Below, in pieces: positions 49,056 through 58,196 of a stretch of DNA of 64,000 nucleotides (position 1 is its first letter; each line of letters starts with the position of its first letter). Position numbers and translations under genes: made by a program. Below the pieces are notes generated by a model. It ran no database searches. It was given only the letters and a program-made list of their open reading frames with translations, and was not told the DNA's origin. The stretch is from Rhodoplanes sp963840055 (GTDB lineage: Bacteria; Pseudomonadota; Alphaproteobacteria; Rhizobiales; Xanthobacteraceae), in NCBI GenBank assembly GCA_963840055.1, contig CAWIXM010000039.1, positions 148,923 through 212,922 of the forward strand. Reading direction: 5' to 3'.

Positions 49056-49418
49056 TGCTGATCACCGTTCGCCAAACCGGGAATGGTTTCCTACGGGCCG
49101 CCAAATGGGGACGATAAAACTCCGCTTAGAACGCAGTCCTGTCCGCCAGCTGCCGGTGGAAAGTCAGCGCGCAACGCCCTCGCAAACATCATATGCCCGA
49201 AATGAGGTGCCAGCAATCAAGTTTCAGCAGCACCGTGGTTGACGGCATCAATGATTTGGAAATCCGACAGTGCGTCTGCTGGGGGTCAGATTCGAAGAGG
49301 TGTGCCAATCAGGCTGCTGTTCGCACTCTCCCGCCAACCGGATGACATATGCGATAGGGAAGGTCTAATACGGCGTGCGGATTAGCCGTGACGATGTTTC
49401 TCGATAGAGACGCTGTTG
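49056..49418. other. Divergent intergenic region
   Basis: About 360 bp between the hydrolase gene (minus) and the membrane protein gene (plus). No gene seen; it must carry both promoters. Confidence 0.4.
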
Positions 49419-50912
49419 ATGACAAACAAGGTGCTGGCGTCGGACGCCGCCAACTATTTCTCCGCAAACCGCGCCGCCGATCGAACCGGCGTTGGCGTTC
49501 TGCGTGCCGCCGCCATAACGGCTGGCGTTTCCTGGTCGATCGCATTCGTCGGAGTCGGCCTGCTCTACGGATTACAGATGTATGGCGACGGTTCGATTTT
49601 CTCCTACGCCGTCGCCGTCCAGGATGCCTGGGCAATCCACTTGCACAACATCTCGGGCCGCATCTTCGTCTATCTATTCTGCTTCGTGCCGGCCGAGGCT
49701 TATATCGCGCTGACCAAGGACCCGGAAGGAGGCATAGCGGTCTACGGATTTTTGTTTTTCGCGGCGCAATTGCTGGGGCTCGGCGTAACATATGCGGTGG
49801 ACCGATCCAGAAACCGTATCATTTTCAGCTATGCATGTTTCTCGACGGCATGCCTCGGCCCGCTAATATTCGGATTTCCGACCGAGATGTGGCTAACGCA
49901 CGCATTGTTCTGGCCCGCCTTGGCGCTATGCCATTATACCAATGGCGGCCTCGTTGGGATCGTCATTGTGTTTTTGGTGTTGCTCGCACTTGCTCTGACT
50001 CACGAAGGCGCGCTGGTGCTTGCTTTCGCTGTTCTGGCGACCCTCCTGTTGCGGGGATATCGCGACGCCGCTTTTCTGCGGGCGGGCAGTGCTCTTGCTG
50101 TCGTGATCTCAATCTGGTTCGCCGTTAAGATGGTGTTTCGCCCGGACGATTACATCGCCGACGTGCTCGCCGCGGCCGAGCACAACTTCTTTAACATACA
50201 TATTTTTACCAGTGGCCTATTTGCATTACTGGTGATCGCTCTCATCGGCTATGGCATATTCTTCCTTATTCTTTGGCGAATGGGTTTAGAAAAAGCCCAT
50301 GCCTATTCCGCCGTGATCGTGGCTGTCGCGCTGGCGGCCTACTGGCTGCTGTTCGAACAATCGATCCACGCGGAAAACCGTTATTACCTTCGAACGGTGG
50401 TCTTTATCGCAACACCGGTGTTCGGTGTGCTTGCCGCGGTGTATGCGCTCGGTGCGGACTGGTCTTTGAAACTGGCAACTCCCGTCCTGTCTCGCATGAC
50501 GAAGTCTTTCTCTACTCCCGTGATGGCTCGGGCTGTCCTCGGCGCTCTTCTGGTCGTGACGTTGGTGAACGCAGTCGAGACGGCGAAATTCGTCGCCGCG
50601 TGGGTGAAATACAAGGCTGCGATAAGGGAGCTAGCGACGAGTGCGACATCTGATCCTGAGTTGGGAGACCCGCGCTTCGTGTCCTCGCACCGAATCGACG
50701 CTGCTTTGAACCGTGTCTCCTGGTCCTCAACGACACCTTTCCTGTCAGTGCTGGTGGCGCCGCGGTTCGCTCCGTCGCGACTAGTCGTGGACCCGGAGGC
50801 GGGCTATTTCTGGCTTTCCTGCCAATTTGCGACTGCCAACGAAAGGGCCGTGCGCGCCATACCGGTCGAGAGCCGCCGGCTTATACGCGTGCACGCGTGT
50901 CTGCACCGTTAG
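49419..50912 (+). CDS. Large polytopic membrane protein, orphan
   Basis: The 497-residue protein has about ten hydrophobic helices and a soluble C-terminal part of about 90 residues (PELGDPRFVSSHRIDAALNR to the end). I start at the ATG at 49419; a TTG lies one codon upstream. The layout, with an IWFAVKMVFRPDDYIADV loop and periplasmic segments, recalls conserved hypothetical membrane proteins of rhizobia, possibly GT-C-like, but no diagnostic motif is visible. Its neighbours give no clue. Confidence 0.72.
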   Translation: MTNKVLASDAANYFSANRAADRTGVGVLRAAAITAGVSWSIAFVGVGLLYGLQMYGDGSIFSYAVAVQDAWAIHLHNISGRIFVYLFCFVPAEAYIALTKDPEGGIAVYGFLFFAAQLLGLGVTYAVDRSRNRIIFSYACFSTACLGPLIFGFPTEMWLTHALFWPALALCHYTNGGLVGIVIVFLVLLALALTHEGALVLAFAVLATLLLRGYRDAAFLRAGSALAVVISIWFAVKMVFRPDDYIADVLAAAEHNFFNIHIFTSGLFALLVIALIGYGIFFLILWRMGLEKAHAYSAVIVAVALAAYWLLFEQSIHAENRYYLRTVVFIATPVFGVLAAVYALGADWSLKLATPVLSRMTKSFSTPVMARAVLGALLVVTLVNAVETAKFVAAWVKYKAAIRELATSATSDPELGDPRFVSSHRIDAALNRVSWSSTTPFLSVLVAPRFAPSRLVVDPEAGYFWLSCQFATANERAVRAIPVESRRLIRVHACLHR

Positions 50913-51004
50913 TGCATAATCCCGCCGTGATGGCGGTAATTCAATCTGATCCGGATCACGTTCCAAGGTCCGATGCGCAATCAGCCGATTCCGCCCGAGG
51001 CGGG

Positions 51005-51595
51005 TCAGGAGTCTGGTCCGCGCCGCGACAATCGCGGCAGCATGCGGCCAAGAACGCCGTCTCGCCGAATGAAATGATGATAGAGCGCCGCGGTGACGTG
51101 CATGCCGACGAGAGCGATCAGCGCGAAGGCAGCAATCTTGTGGGCGGCAAAGACCGGAACGGATAACGGTCGATTTGGCGCAGTCAAAGCGGGGAGTGCA
51201 AACCAGTCGAAAACGGTGAGTGCGGGATAAAGAGAAGTGCCGATCCAGCCCAACAACGGAACGAGCAGCAGCAGAAAGTAGAGCCACGCATGAACCAATG
51301 TCGACATTTCGCGTTGCCATCTCGTGAGCGTCGGCTCAGCCGGAGGCGCGCCGCGGCCAAGTCGATTAGCCAGCCGCAAAATGACCAGTAGAAGCAAAAC
51401 AATTCCGAGTAGCTTGTGCGCGCTGTAGAACGCGAGCGCATCGCTCAATCTCACCCAGAAATTGGGCTGGGGAGCCTCGTAGACCATGATGATGCCCATC
51501 GTGACCTGCACCGCGATCAACCCGACCATGATCCAGTGCAGCGCACGCGCAATCGGACTGTAAACCGCAGCTCGTTGGTCCGCCGCCGCCGTCAT
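51005..51595 (-). CDS. Cytochrome b561-type membrane protein
   Basis: The 196-residue protein has four transmembrane helices with the haem-ligand histidines of bacterial cytochrome b561: H20 in RALHWIMVGL, one in FYSAHKLLGIVLLL, one in VFAAHKIAAFALIAL and H165 in VGMHVTAALYHHFIRRD. Such proteins move electrons between quinol and periplasmic acceptors; YceJ/YodB-like members reduce superoxide. It is monocistronic. Confidence 0.9.
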   Translation of the reverse strand: MTAAADQRAAVYSPIARALHWIMVGLIAVQVTMGIIMVYEAPQPNFWVRLSDALAFYSAHKLLGIVLLLLVILRLANRLGRGAPPAEPTLTRWQREMSTLVHAWLYFLLLLVPLLGWIGTSLYPALTVFDWFALPALTAPNRPLSVPVFAAHKIAAFALIALVGMHVTAALYHHFIRRDGVLGRMLPRLSRRGPDS

Positions 51596-51728
51596 CTCGA
51601 CCTCACCGCCTGTTTATCGAACCGACCGTTGTGCCTATCGCAAAATAGGTCCGTCTCGGCGATGCGCCCCAGCTACATCATCTGAGAAGCTATATCCACG
51701 ATCGGCTGTTGGCGGCCGTAGCGCCGTT

Positions 51729-52244
51729 CTACCTGTTATCGCGCTTTGCTTGCGCCCGGCGCTGAACCCCAAGGACATGTCCTTTCGCGCGACCGGCAGT
51801 CAATCGAGGCACGGGCTTGGTTCTTGGTTTGGACACCATGCCAGTCCCTACCGTTCGACTAGAGGGGCGGGGCATCGTCCTGTTGGCGCTACTGCGCTTC
51901 TTTTCGAGCGCCTTACGCGCAGCCGCCATATGTTGCTCGCGCGCTTCCTGCACCTCGATGTCCAGCAGGTAATGCTCGCATTTATGGAGTGCTTCGAGAA
52001 ATATTCCCATCTTACGCCTCGATAGCTCTCCCGACATCCCCTTTCGCGCCTCGGTGAGAGCGCATCTGCGCGCCTTGTCTGCGTGACGGCGCAATACCCC
52101 GATCCGTTTCTTCAGAGTCGGCTTATCAAGCGACTTCAGGTTCTTCGACAGGACATCGCGGACCAGAGCGAATTCCTGCCGCGTGGTGTATTTGGCGATG
52201 CGATTGAGCTGTGCAGGCATGATCTTGATTTCGTTCCTTCGCAT
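51729..52244 (-). CDS. Hypothetical basic protein with coiled-coil middle
   Basis: The 171-residue protein is rich in Lys and Arg. It has helical segments (FALVRDVLSKNLKSLDKPTLKKRIGVLRRHADKARR, FLEALHKCEHYLLDIEVQEAREQHMAAARKALEK) and a basic disordered tail. The tail could bind nucleic acid. An ATG at residue 9 (52220) is an alternative start. No family recognised. Confidence 0.68.
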   Translation of the reverse strand: MRRNEIKIMPAQLNRIAKYTTRQEFALVRDVLSKNLKSLDKPTLKKRIGVLRRHADKARRCALTEARKGMSGELSRRKMGIFLEALHKCEHYLLDIEVQEAREQHMAAARKALEKKRSSANRTMPRPSSRTVGTGMVSKPRTKPVPRLTAGRAKGHVLGVQRRAQAKRDNR

Positions 52245-52341
52245 TCATGGCAGGTTGAGGAAGACTTGATCCGATATCCGGAGCCTAGATACCGGTCCGT
52301 GCTAACAAGGACATGTCGGGAGTGATATTGCACTAAATTCG

Positions 52342-53502
52342 TTAGCCGAGCATTGCTTTCAGCGCCATAGCCGCTGATGAATAGCCGCCGCGGGCGCCGT
52401 CGATGAAATGGACGTGGTTGGGCTCGACCGGCGAAGGGGCAAAGCATGTCATCAGCGCCGCGTCCTGGCGGTGCAGGCCGTAACAAACCGCCCCAGCTTC
52501 CGCCGCCATGACGAGGCGCGCTTCGATAGCGTCGGCGAGGTCAGGCCCACAGTCGATGACCATTCGTAGGCCGTCGTCGAACTTTCGATAATCGGCGTTC
52601 TCGATCACTTGCCGCATATAGACCGCGGGCACGAAATTGCCCACTCGAATTCCGTACCGCATGATTACGAAATAGATGAAGTTCCAGGCTAAGACGACGC
52701 CTTTCTGAACGAACAACGGCACGCCGCGACGACAAACCGCGTGCGCCTCGAGGCCGGCGCCAGCCGGCGGCCAGCTGAGGGTAGGGCCGGCCCTCGGGAG
52801 GGGAGTGGACCCACCCGGGCTGTGCTCGACTAGCGCAATGATCTCTTCGACCACGATGCGAAAAGCTTCGGGGTTGGCTCCGATGGCCGGCACTGCCAAC
52901 AGTGAGAGCACGAGTCCGCGCGTCGCGGGAATCTCGGCGAACCGGCACGACAGCCCAGCGAGATTCGGACGAGCATCGGGCGGACCTGGAGCTACCGCGA
53001 ACTCGCCCCGCTTCATGGCGGCGTCGGCCCAGCGCAGACCGCCACCCGAGAACATTGCGTAAGAGACATTGGGGGAGGGGGCAAAACGCGCCACGCGAAC
53101 GTCGAAGCCGTGTGCGCGTATACTGGCGACAGGCACCAGCGCTACGCGCATGGCAAGGCCGATCTCGTTCTTGACCCATGTCGCGGTCGCGGCAAGCGCC
53201 GCACGCGCAGCTTCTAAGTCGCGCGGCGGCACTGCGAATGTCGCGCCGTCGCCGCCGAAGACATAAGGAAAGTCACGACCGTCCAGCGCATTCTTGGCCG
53301 CAGCGATCACGGCAGCGCCGGCCATGTTCACGGCCCTGTAGCGGCTTTCGCGGATGGCCTGAGTCGATTGCACGATGTCGGACACGCCGATCGTCCAATC
53401 ATCCGGCAGTCGGACGTAGGATGCCTGCTCCACGACGTTGCCGAAGCTGGTGAAGATGGGAATGTTCGCGTAAAATGAATTGTTATCGTTCGTCGCAGGC
53501 AT
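52342..53502 (-). CDS. DUF3095 family protein
   Basis: The 386-residue protein matches the DUF3095 layout: FYANIPIFTSFGNVVEQASYVRLPDDWTIGVSDIVQSTQAI, then a nucleotide-cyclase-like core with FPYVFGGDGATFAVPP. C-terminal parts with GLEAHAVCRRGVP and IDGARGGYSSAA follow. The ISDI-like metal and GGDG motif suggest a distant class III cyclase relation, but activity is unproven. It stands alone on the minus strand. Confidence 0.82.
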   Translation of the reverse strand: MPATNDNNSFYANIPIFTSFGNVVEQASYVRLPDDWTIGVSDIVQSTQAIRESRYRAVNMAGAAVIAAAKNALDGRDFPYVFGGDGATFAVPPRDLEAARAALAATATWVKNEIGLAMRVALVPVASIRAHGFDVRVARFAPSPNVSYAMFSGGGLRWADAAMKRGEFAVAPGPPDARPNLAGLSCRFAEIPATRGLVLSLLAVPAIGANPEAFRIVVEEIIALVEHSPGGSTPLPRAGPTLSWPPAGAGLEAHAVCRRGVPLFVQKGVVLAWNFIYFVIMRYGIRVGNFVPAVYMRQVIENADYRKFDDGLRMVIDCGPDLADAIEARLVMAAEAGAVCYGLHRQDAALMTCFAPSPVEPNHVHFIDGARGGYSSAAMALKAMLG

Positions 53503-53534
53503 CGACGCCGTCCTGTAGGCCCGGCAGCCTCAAT

Positions 53535-53669
53535 TTTCCATGACATCTTAAGGGTGGGCCCTCCTGGTGCGGCAAGAGTAGGCGCATCGATGCGCACAGC
53601 CCCATGATCACATTGCCGCACGTGATCGAGCGAGCGGACACCGAGCGAACGCATGTTGCCGAGCGTCAT
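53535..53669 (-). pseudogene. Remnant of a MTLGNMR-type small rhizobial protein
   Basis: The minus strand reads MTLGNMRSLGVRSLDHVRQC from 53669, the opening of a small zinc-finger-like family common in Bradyrhizobium relatives. The rest does not continue the family and there is no CxxC pair, so it is probably a decayed copy. Identified from memory of the family. Confidence 0.4.
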
Positions 53670-53875
53670 CGGCGGTCCGGGGGATGCCATGACGGCGAGC
53701 TGCTAGGCGCTCAGCGGGGGTGAGGCGGTCGTATCGTATGTCCGGTTTGCCCGAAAGCGGACATGGCCGGGCGATTTATAAGTCCGCGCCGTAGTCGGCA
53801 ACTCCCGCTCGGCTCGCGCCTCGCGCCTTGGTGCTCGCCGACCTCTCCCGCTGGGGGAGATTGAACACCCGCTTA

Positions 53876-54622
53876 CTACTTCGCCATGCCGTAAGGGGGG
53901 CGGGGGATGGCGGCATGGGCGGCGCGCAGCGCTGCCGACCAGCGCTGGCGCAGATCGGTGAAATACGGCTCCTCCGGCTCGATCCGATAGGCCAACTCCG
54001 CCTCGCAGGCGTTGCGCCGCGCCACAAGAATATCGATCGGCATGCCGACGCTGAGGTTGGAGCGCATGGTGGAGTCGACCGAGATCAGCGCGATCTTGAG
54101 CGCATCGTAGAGATCGATGTCATGCGTCACCGCGCGGTCCAGCACCGGCTTGCCGTATTTGTGCTCGCCGATCTGAAAATAGGGCGTGTCGTGCGTGCAC
54201 TCGATGAAATTGCCGGCCGCGTACATCATGAACAGCCGCAGTCGGCCGCCCTTGATCTGGCCGCCAAGCAGAAATGACAGCTCGAATTTAACATCGGCCG
54301 CCTCGAGCGCGGCGGCTTCCATGCGGTGCAGGGCGCGGATCGCACGCCCGAGCCGCTGCGCCGCTTGGAACATCGTGGGCGCATCGATCAGCGCTTCGCG
54401 CTCGCCGGTCTCGGGGTTTTCCAGCCCCTCATGGAGCATGCTGAGAACGGACTGGGTGAGCGAGAGGTTACCCCCAGAAGCGACCGCAATGATCCGTTCG
54501 CCGGGGACGGCGAACACGTGCAGCTTGCGAAACACCGAGATGTTGTCCAGGCCCGCGTTGGTGCGAGTATCGGCGATCATCACGAGGCCGTCGCGCACGA
54601 GAATTCCACAACAATAGGTCAT
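53876..54622 (-). CDS. Anbu, proteasome-like peptidase
   Basis: The 248-residue protein belongs to the Anbu (bacterial ancestral beta-subunit) group of Ntn hydrolases. It starts MTYCCGILVRDGLVMIADTRTN: removal of Met exposes Thr1, and D17 and the Lys in FRKLHVF sit at the positions of the proteasome catalytic Asp and Lys. FAVPGERIIAVASGGNLSLTQSV and LISVDSTMRSNLSVGMPID are typical. It is last in an operon with ATP-grasp, alpha-E and transglutaminase-like genes, the recurrent Anbu neighbourhood. It should form a self-compartmentalised ring; native substrate is unknown. Confidence 0.93.
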   Translation of the reverse strand: MTYCCGILVRDGLVMIADTRTNAGLDNISVFRKLHVFAVPGERIIAVASGGNLSLTQSVLSMLHEGLENPETGEREALIDAPTMFQAAQRLGRAIRALHRMEAAALEAADVKFELSFLLGGQIKGGRLRLFMMYAAGNFIECTHDTPYFQIGEHKYGKPVLDRAVTHDIDLYDALKIALISVDSTMRSNLSVGMPIDILVARRNACEAELAYRIEPEEPYFTDLRQRWSAALRAAHAAIPRPPYGMAK

Positions 54623-54717
54623 CGATATGCGCAACTCCGAACGCGATTGGCGGGGCATTTTGCGCAGCAATCCGTCAAACGGCAACCGGCGCGATTGGCT
54701 TTTTTCGCCGCAGAGGC

Positions 54718-55545
54718 TCAGCTTTGCGTCTGGCGAAGCGACTGATCGACGCGCACGGTGACCGCAAGCCGTTCGCCTTCGCCGCCGAAGCGCGTGCCGC
54801 GCACGGGCGCGGCGCCGAGATAATCGAGACCGACCGCAACGCGCACATGGGCGTCGGTGACGCAAATTTTGTGCGCGGGATCGAAGGCGATCCAACCGAG
54901 TTCGGCGACGAACAACTCCACCCACGCGTGGCCCGCCTCCTGCGCGACGACGCCGTCGTTGCGGCGCAAATAACCGCCGATATAGCGCGAGGGGATTCCT
55001 CGGCAGCGTGCGGCGGCGATGAAGATATGGGCGAGGTCCTGGCAAACGCCGCGGCGGAGCGCGAAGGCTTCTGCGGCGGTGGTCGCGGCGTGGGTGGGAT
55101 CGGCGTCGTAAGCCACGTCTTCATGCAAGCGGCGGAGCAGAGAGTGGAGCAGGTCAAGCCGGTCCTTGTCGGCGCTTCCGCCGAGGCTGTGGGCGAATTC
55201 CTGGATGGCCGGGTCCGGCTCGGTGAGCGGCGTCTTGCGCAGGTACAGGCTGGGGGGGAAGCGTTCAACCGCGCCCCGGACGATTCCCTGCGTATCCTGG
55301 GTCTCGACTTCGCCCGTCACCAAGACGGTCAGCTCGCTCAATGGATTGTCGGTGGTGAAGCTGTGGGTGACGTTGCCGAACGCATCCTCATTTGCGTCGA
55401 GCCGGCAGTCCTCGGACACCTCGATCCGCCAGTCGACGACGTGTTGGCCTTCGTGCGAGCGCGGGGTCACGCGCAGCGCTTGGATAACCCGCGTGACCGG
55501 CGTGTCGTAGCGATAAATCGTTTCATGAGAGACGAAGATGCGCAT
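54718..55545 (-). CDS. Transglutaminase-like cysteine peptidase family protein
   Basis: The 275-residue protein has an N-terminal Bact_transglu_N region (SHETIYRYDTPVTRVIQALRVTPRSHEGQHV) and a transglutaminase core with catalytic Cys in FALRRGVCQDLAHIFIAAAR, His in EAGHAWVELFVAELGWIAFDPAHKI and the Asp in that same stretch. These proteins are thought to cleave or transfer gamma-linked or isopeptide bonds. It follows the alpha-E gene by 42 bp and precedes Anbu in the same operon. Confidence 0.92.
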   Translation of the reverse strand: MRIFVSHETIYRYDTPVTRVIQALRVTPRSHEGQHVVDWRIEVSEDCRLDANEDAFGNVTHSFTTDNPLSELTVLVTGEVETQDTQGIVRGAVERFPPSLYLRKTPLTEPDPAIQEFAHSLGGSADKDRLDLLHSLLRRLHEDVAYDADPTHAATTAAEAFALRRGVCQDLAHIFIAAARCRGIPSRYIGGYLRRNDGVVAQEAGHAWVELFVAELGWIAFDPAHKICVTDAHVRVAVGLDYLGAAPVRGTRFGGEGERLAVTVRVDQSLRQTQS

Positions 55546-55587
55546 CGCGGGCTTGCGTCGAGACCGAAGAGCTCAGACCGGCATCGC

Positions 55588-56529
55588 TCACATGAGGTAC
55601 TGCCGAGTGACGGCGGCGCCGAGCTGGTTGTTGTCCGCTATGAACTCTTCGATGAACTCGTGCAAGCCGGTCTGGAAAATCTCCTCCATGCGGCTGTTCT
55701 GGAGCCGCGCTCTGATCGCGCGGGCCTGGCGCTGCGCTGGGCCTTGCCGGCCGTAGGCGGTGGCGATCGAATCGCAGTAGCGCACGAGGTTATCGTAGCA
55801 GCTCGCGAGCGACCGCGGCATTTGCGAGTTGAGGATGAGGAGGTCGGCGATCAGCCAGGGCTTCAGTCCTTCCCGGTACACCCAGTGATAGGAGGTAAGC
55901 GCGGAGACCGAGCGCAGGATCGCGGCCCACTGGTAGTAGTCGAGCGGGCCCCCTATCGGGGCGTCGACCGGAAGCAGCAGGTGATACTTTTTGTCGAGGA
56001 TGCGGGCGGTGTTGTCCGCGCGCTCGATATTGAGGCCGAGACGGGCGAACCAGAACATGTCGTTGCGTAGCATGGTGCGGAAGGCCGAGCCGTCGAAGCG
56101 CAGCGAAATCTCCTGCACCCAGCGCAGAAAGCGCAGGAACTCCTCGCGCGAGCCAGGAGCATTGGCGAAGCGCTTAAGCTCCAGCCAGGCGCCGTTGATG
56201 ACGTCCCACATCTCGCTGGTGATGGCGGTGCGCACGGCGCGGGCGTTGGTCCGCGCGAGCTCGATGCAATTGCAGATCGAGGATGGGTTCTGCGGTGAGA
56301 ACGCCAGAAACTCCATCACATTCGCTTCGTTCGCCTCGGGATAGCTGGCGGCGAAGGCCCTGCTGCATCCTGCGGTCGCGACCGCCGATTCCCACTCATT
56401 CCTGGAGCCGATATAGGCGATCGGAAGGCTCGTCAGCCGCATCGTCACTTCGAGAATGCGGGCGAGGTACTCGGCGCGCTCGACATAGCGCGAGACCCAA
56501 TAGAGGTTGTCAGCGGTTCTCGACAGCAT
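55588..56529 (-). CDS. Alpha-E domain-containing protein
   Basis: The 313-residue, all-helical protein begins MLSRTADNLYWVSRYVERAEYLARILE, the diagnostic alpha-E start, and later has SFYLRFDG-like WVQEISLRFDGSAFRTM and FWFARLGLNIERADNTARILDKKYHLLLP. The ATG at 56529 overlaps the stop of the ATP-grasp gene (TGATG), so the two are coupled. Alpha-E proteins accompany circularly permuted ATP-grasp enzymes, with or without fusion, and are thought to help in peptide ligation. Exact role unknown. Confidence 0.93.
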   Translation of the reverse strand: MLSRTADNLYWVSRYVERAEYLARILEVTMRLTSLPIAYIGSRNEWESAVATAGCSRAFAASYPEANEANVMEFLAFSPQNPSSICNCIELARTNARAVRTAITSEMWDVINGAWLELKRFANAPGSREEFLRFLRWVQEISLRFDGSAFRTMLRNDMFWFARLGLNIERADNTARILDKKYHLLLPVDAPIGGPLDYYQWAAILRSVSALTSYHWVYREGLKPWLIADLLILNSQMPRSLASCYDNLVRYCDSIATAYGRQGPAQRQARAIRARLQNSRMEEIFQTGLHEFIEEFIADNNQLGAAVTRQYLM

Positions 56530-57947
56530 CAGCGGTCCAGCACCCAAGTGTCCTTGGTGCCGCCTCCCTGGCTGGAATTGACGACGAGCGAGCCGTTCAG
56601 CAGGGCGACCCGCGTGAGCCCGCCCGGAACGATCCGGATCTGATCGCGCCCGGTTAACACGAAAGGACGCAGATCGATGTGCCTGGGCGCGATGCCCTTA
56701 TCGACGAGGGTGGGGCAGGTCGAGAGCGCCAGCGTCGGCTGAGCGATGTAGTTGCTCGGATTGGCTTCGATGCGGGCGCGGAAGGTCGCGATCTCCGCCT
56801 TGGTTGCGGCAGGCCCCACCAGCATGCCATAGCCGCCGGAGCCGTGCACGATCTTCACCACGAGTTCGGGCAGATGGTCGAGCACGTAAGACAGGTGCTC
56901 CGGCTCGCGGCAGCGCCAGGTCGGGACGTTGTTGAGGATCGGCTCCTCCGCGAGATAGAACTTCACGATCTCTGGCATGTAGCTGTAGACCGCCTTGTCG
57001 TCGGCGACCCCGGTGCCGACCGCATTGGCGAGCGTGACGTGCCCGGCGAGGTAAGCCGACATCAGGCCGGGAACGCCGAGCTCGCTGTCCGGGCGGAAGG
57101 CGAGGGGATCGAGGAAGTCGTCGTCGACACGGCGATAGATCACGTCGACCCGCTTCGGTCCTTCGGTCGTGCGCATGTACACGACCCCGTTCTTGACCAG
57201 GAGATCGCGGCCCTCGACCAGCTCGATGCCGAGCTTGTCGGCCAGGAACGAGTGCTCGAAATAGGCGGAGTTGTAGATGCCGGGGGTGAGCAGGACGACC
57301 GTGGGATCCGACGAGGCCGTCGTAGGCGCCACCGATTTCAGCGTCGCCAGAAGCTCGTCGGGATAGTTTTCCACAGGGGCGACGCGATAGCGCGAGAACA
57401 AGTCCGGAAACAGCCGCAGCATGATCTCGCGGTTCTCCAGCATATAGGAGACCCCCGACGGCGCGCGGGCATTGTCTTCGAGCACGTAGAACGTCTTCTC
57501 GTCGACGCGCACGATGTCGATGCCGGCGATATGCACATAGATGTTGTGCGGCACCCTCTGGCCATTCATCTCCGGGCGGAACTGCGGGTTCTGGAACACT
57601 AGGTCTTCCGGAACGATGCCCGCTTTGAGAATTGCGCGCGGACCATAGATATCGTTCAGATACAGATTGATCGCGCGCACGCGCTGTTCGAGGCCGCGGT
57701 GGAGAACGTCCCACTCAGCGGAAGAGATAATGCGGGGAATGACGTCGAAGGGGATGAGCCGCTCGGTCAACTCCGCCTCGCCATAGACCGCGAAGGTGAT
57801 GCCGATGCGCCGGAACAGCAGTTCGGCTTCCTGGCAACGTTGGCCGAGCAGTTCAGGCGGTTGGCCCTTCAGCCAATCGTCAAGCACCGCATAGGCGGCG
57901 CGCACCTCCTCGTCATGGCCGTTCATCTCATCGAAAGCGACCGGCAT
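56529..57947 (-). CDS. Circularly permuted type 2 ATP-grasp protein
   Basis: The 472-residue ligase starts at the ATG at 57947, with GGAGGAAG upstream; the frame opens at 58079, but that part is not conserved. It has AEWDVLHRGLEQRVRAINLYLNDIYG, VHIAGIDIVRVDEKTFYVLEDNARAPSGVSYMLENR and VVKIVHGSGGYGMLVGP, all typical of the CP_ATPgrasp_2 family. It probably ligates amino acids into a peptide or tag. It heads the four-gene Anbu operon. Confidence 0.94.
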   Translation of the reverse strand: MPVAFDEMNGHDEEVRAAYAVLDDWLKGQPPELLGQRCQEAELLFRRIGITFAVYGEAELTERLIPFDVIPRIISSAEWDVLHRGLEQRVRAINLYLNDIYGPRAILKAGIVPEDLVFQNPQFRPEMNGQRVPHNIYVHIAGIDIVRVDEKTFYVLEDNARAPSGVSYMLENREIMLRLFPDLFSRYRVAPVENYPDELLATLKSVAPTTASSDPTVVLLTPGIYNSAYFEHSFLADKLGIELVEGRDLLVKNGVVYMRTTEGPKRVDVIYRRVDDDFLDPLAFRPDSELGVPGLMSAYLAGHVTLANAVGTGVADDKAVYSYMPEIVKFYLAEEPILNNVPTWRCREPEHLSYVLDHLPELVVKIVHGSGGYGMLVGPAATKAEIATFRARIEANPSNYIAQPTLALSTCPTLVDKGIAPRHIDLRPFVLTGRDQIRIVPGGLTRVALLNGSLVVNSSQGGGTKDTWVLDR

Positions 57948-58196
57948 CACTTCCTCCAAGACCCAGATGCCCCCCTCACGCGGGCTCTGCCGAGAGATTG
58001 AAGCTGCAAGCTTCAGGCCAAGTTTTTCCTTAAGGGGAACAAGACGGAAGGGCCGTCGCAGCCTCAGGAGACTGCCCAAGCTTTAGGCTAATCCTGACCA
58101 GGAGTGCGGCGCGGGCGCTCGCACCGGCGTGCAATCAGCCCTACTTGAGCCGCTCCGATGGTCGGGCTAGAGAACTCATAGGTATGGAGCCGACCC

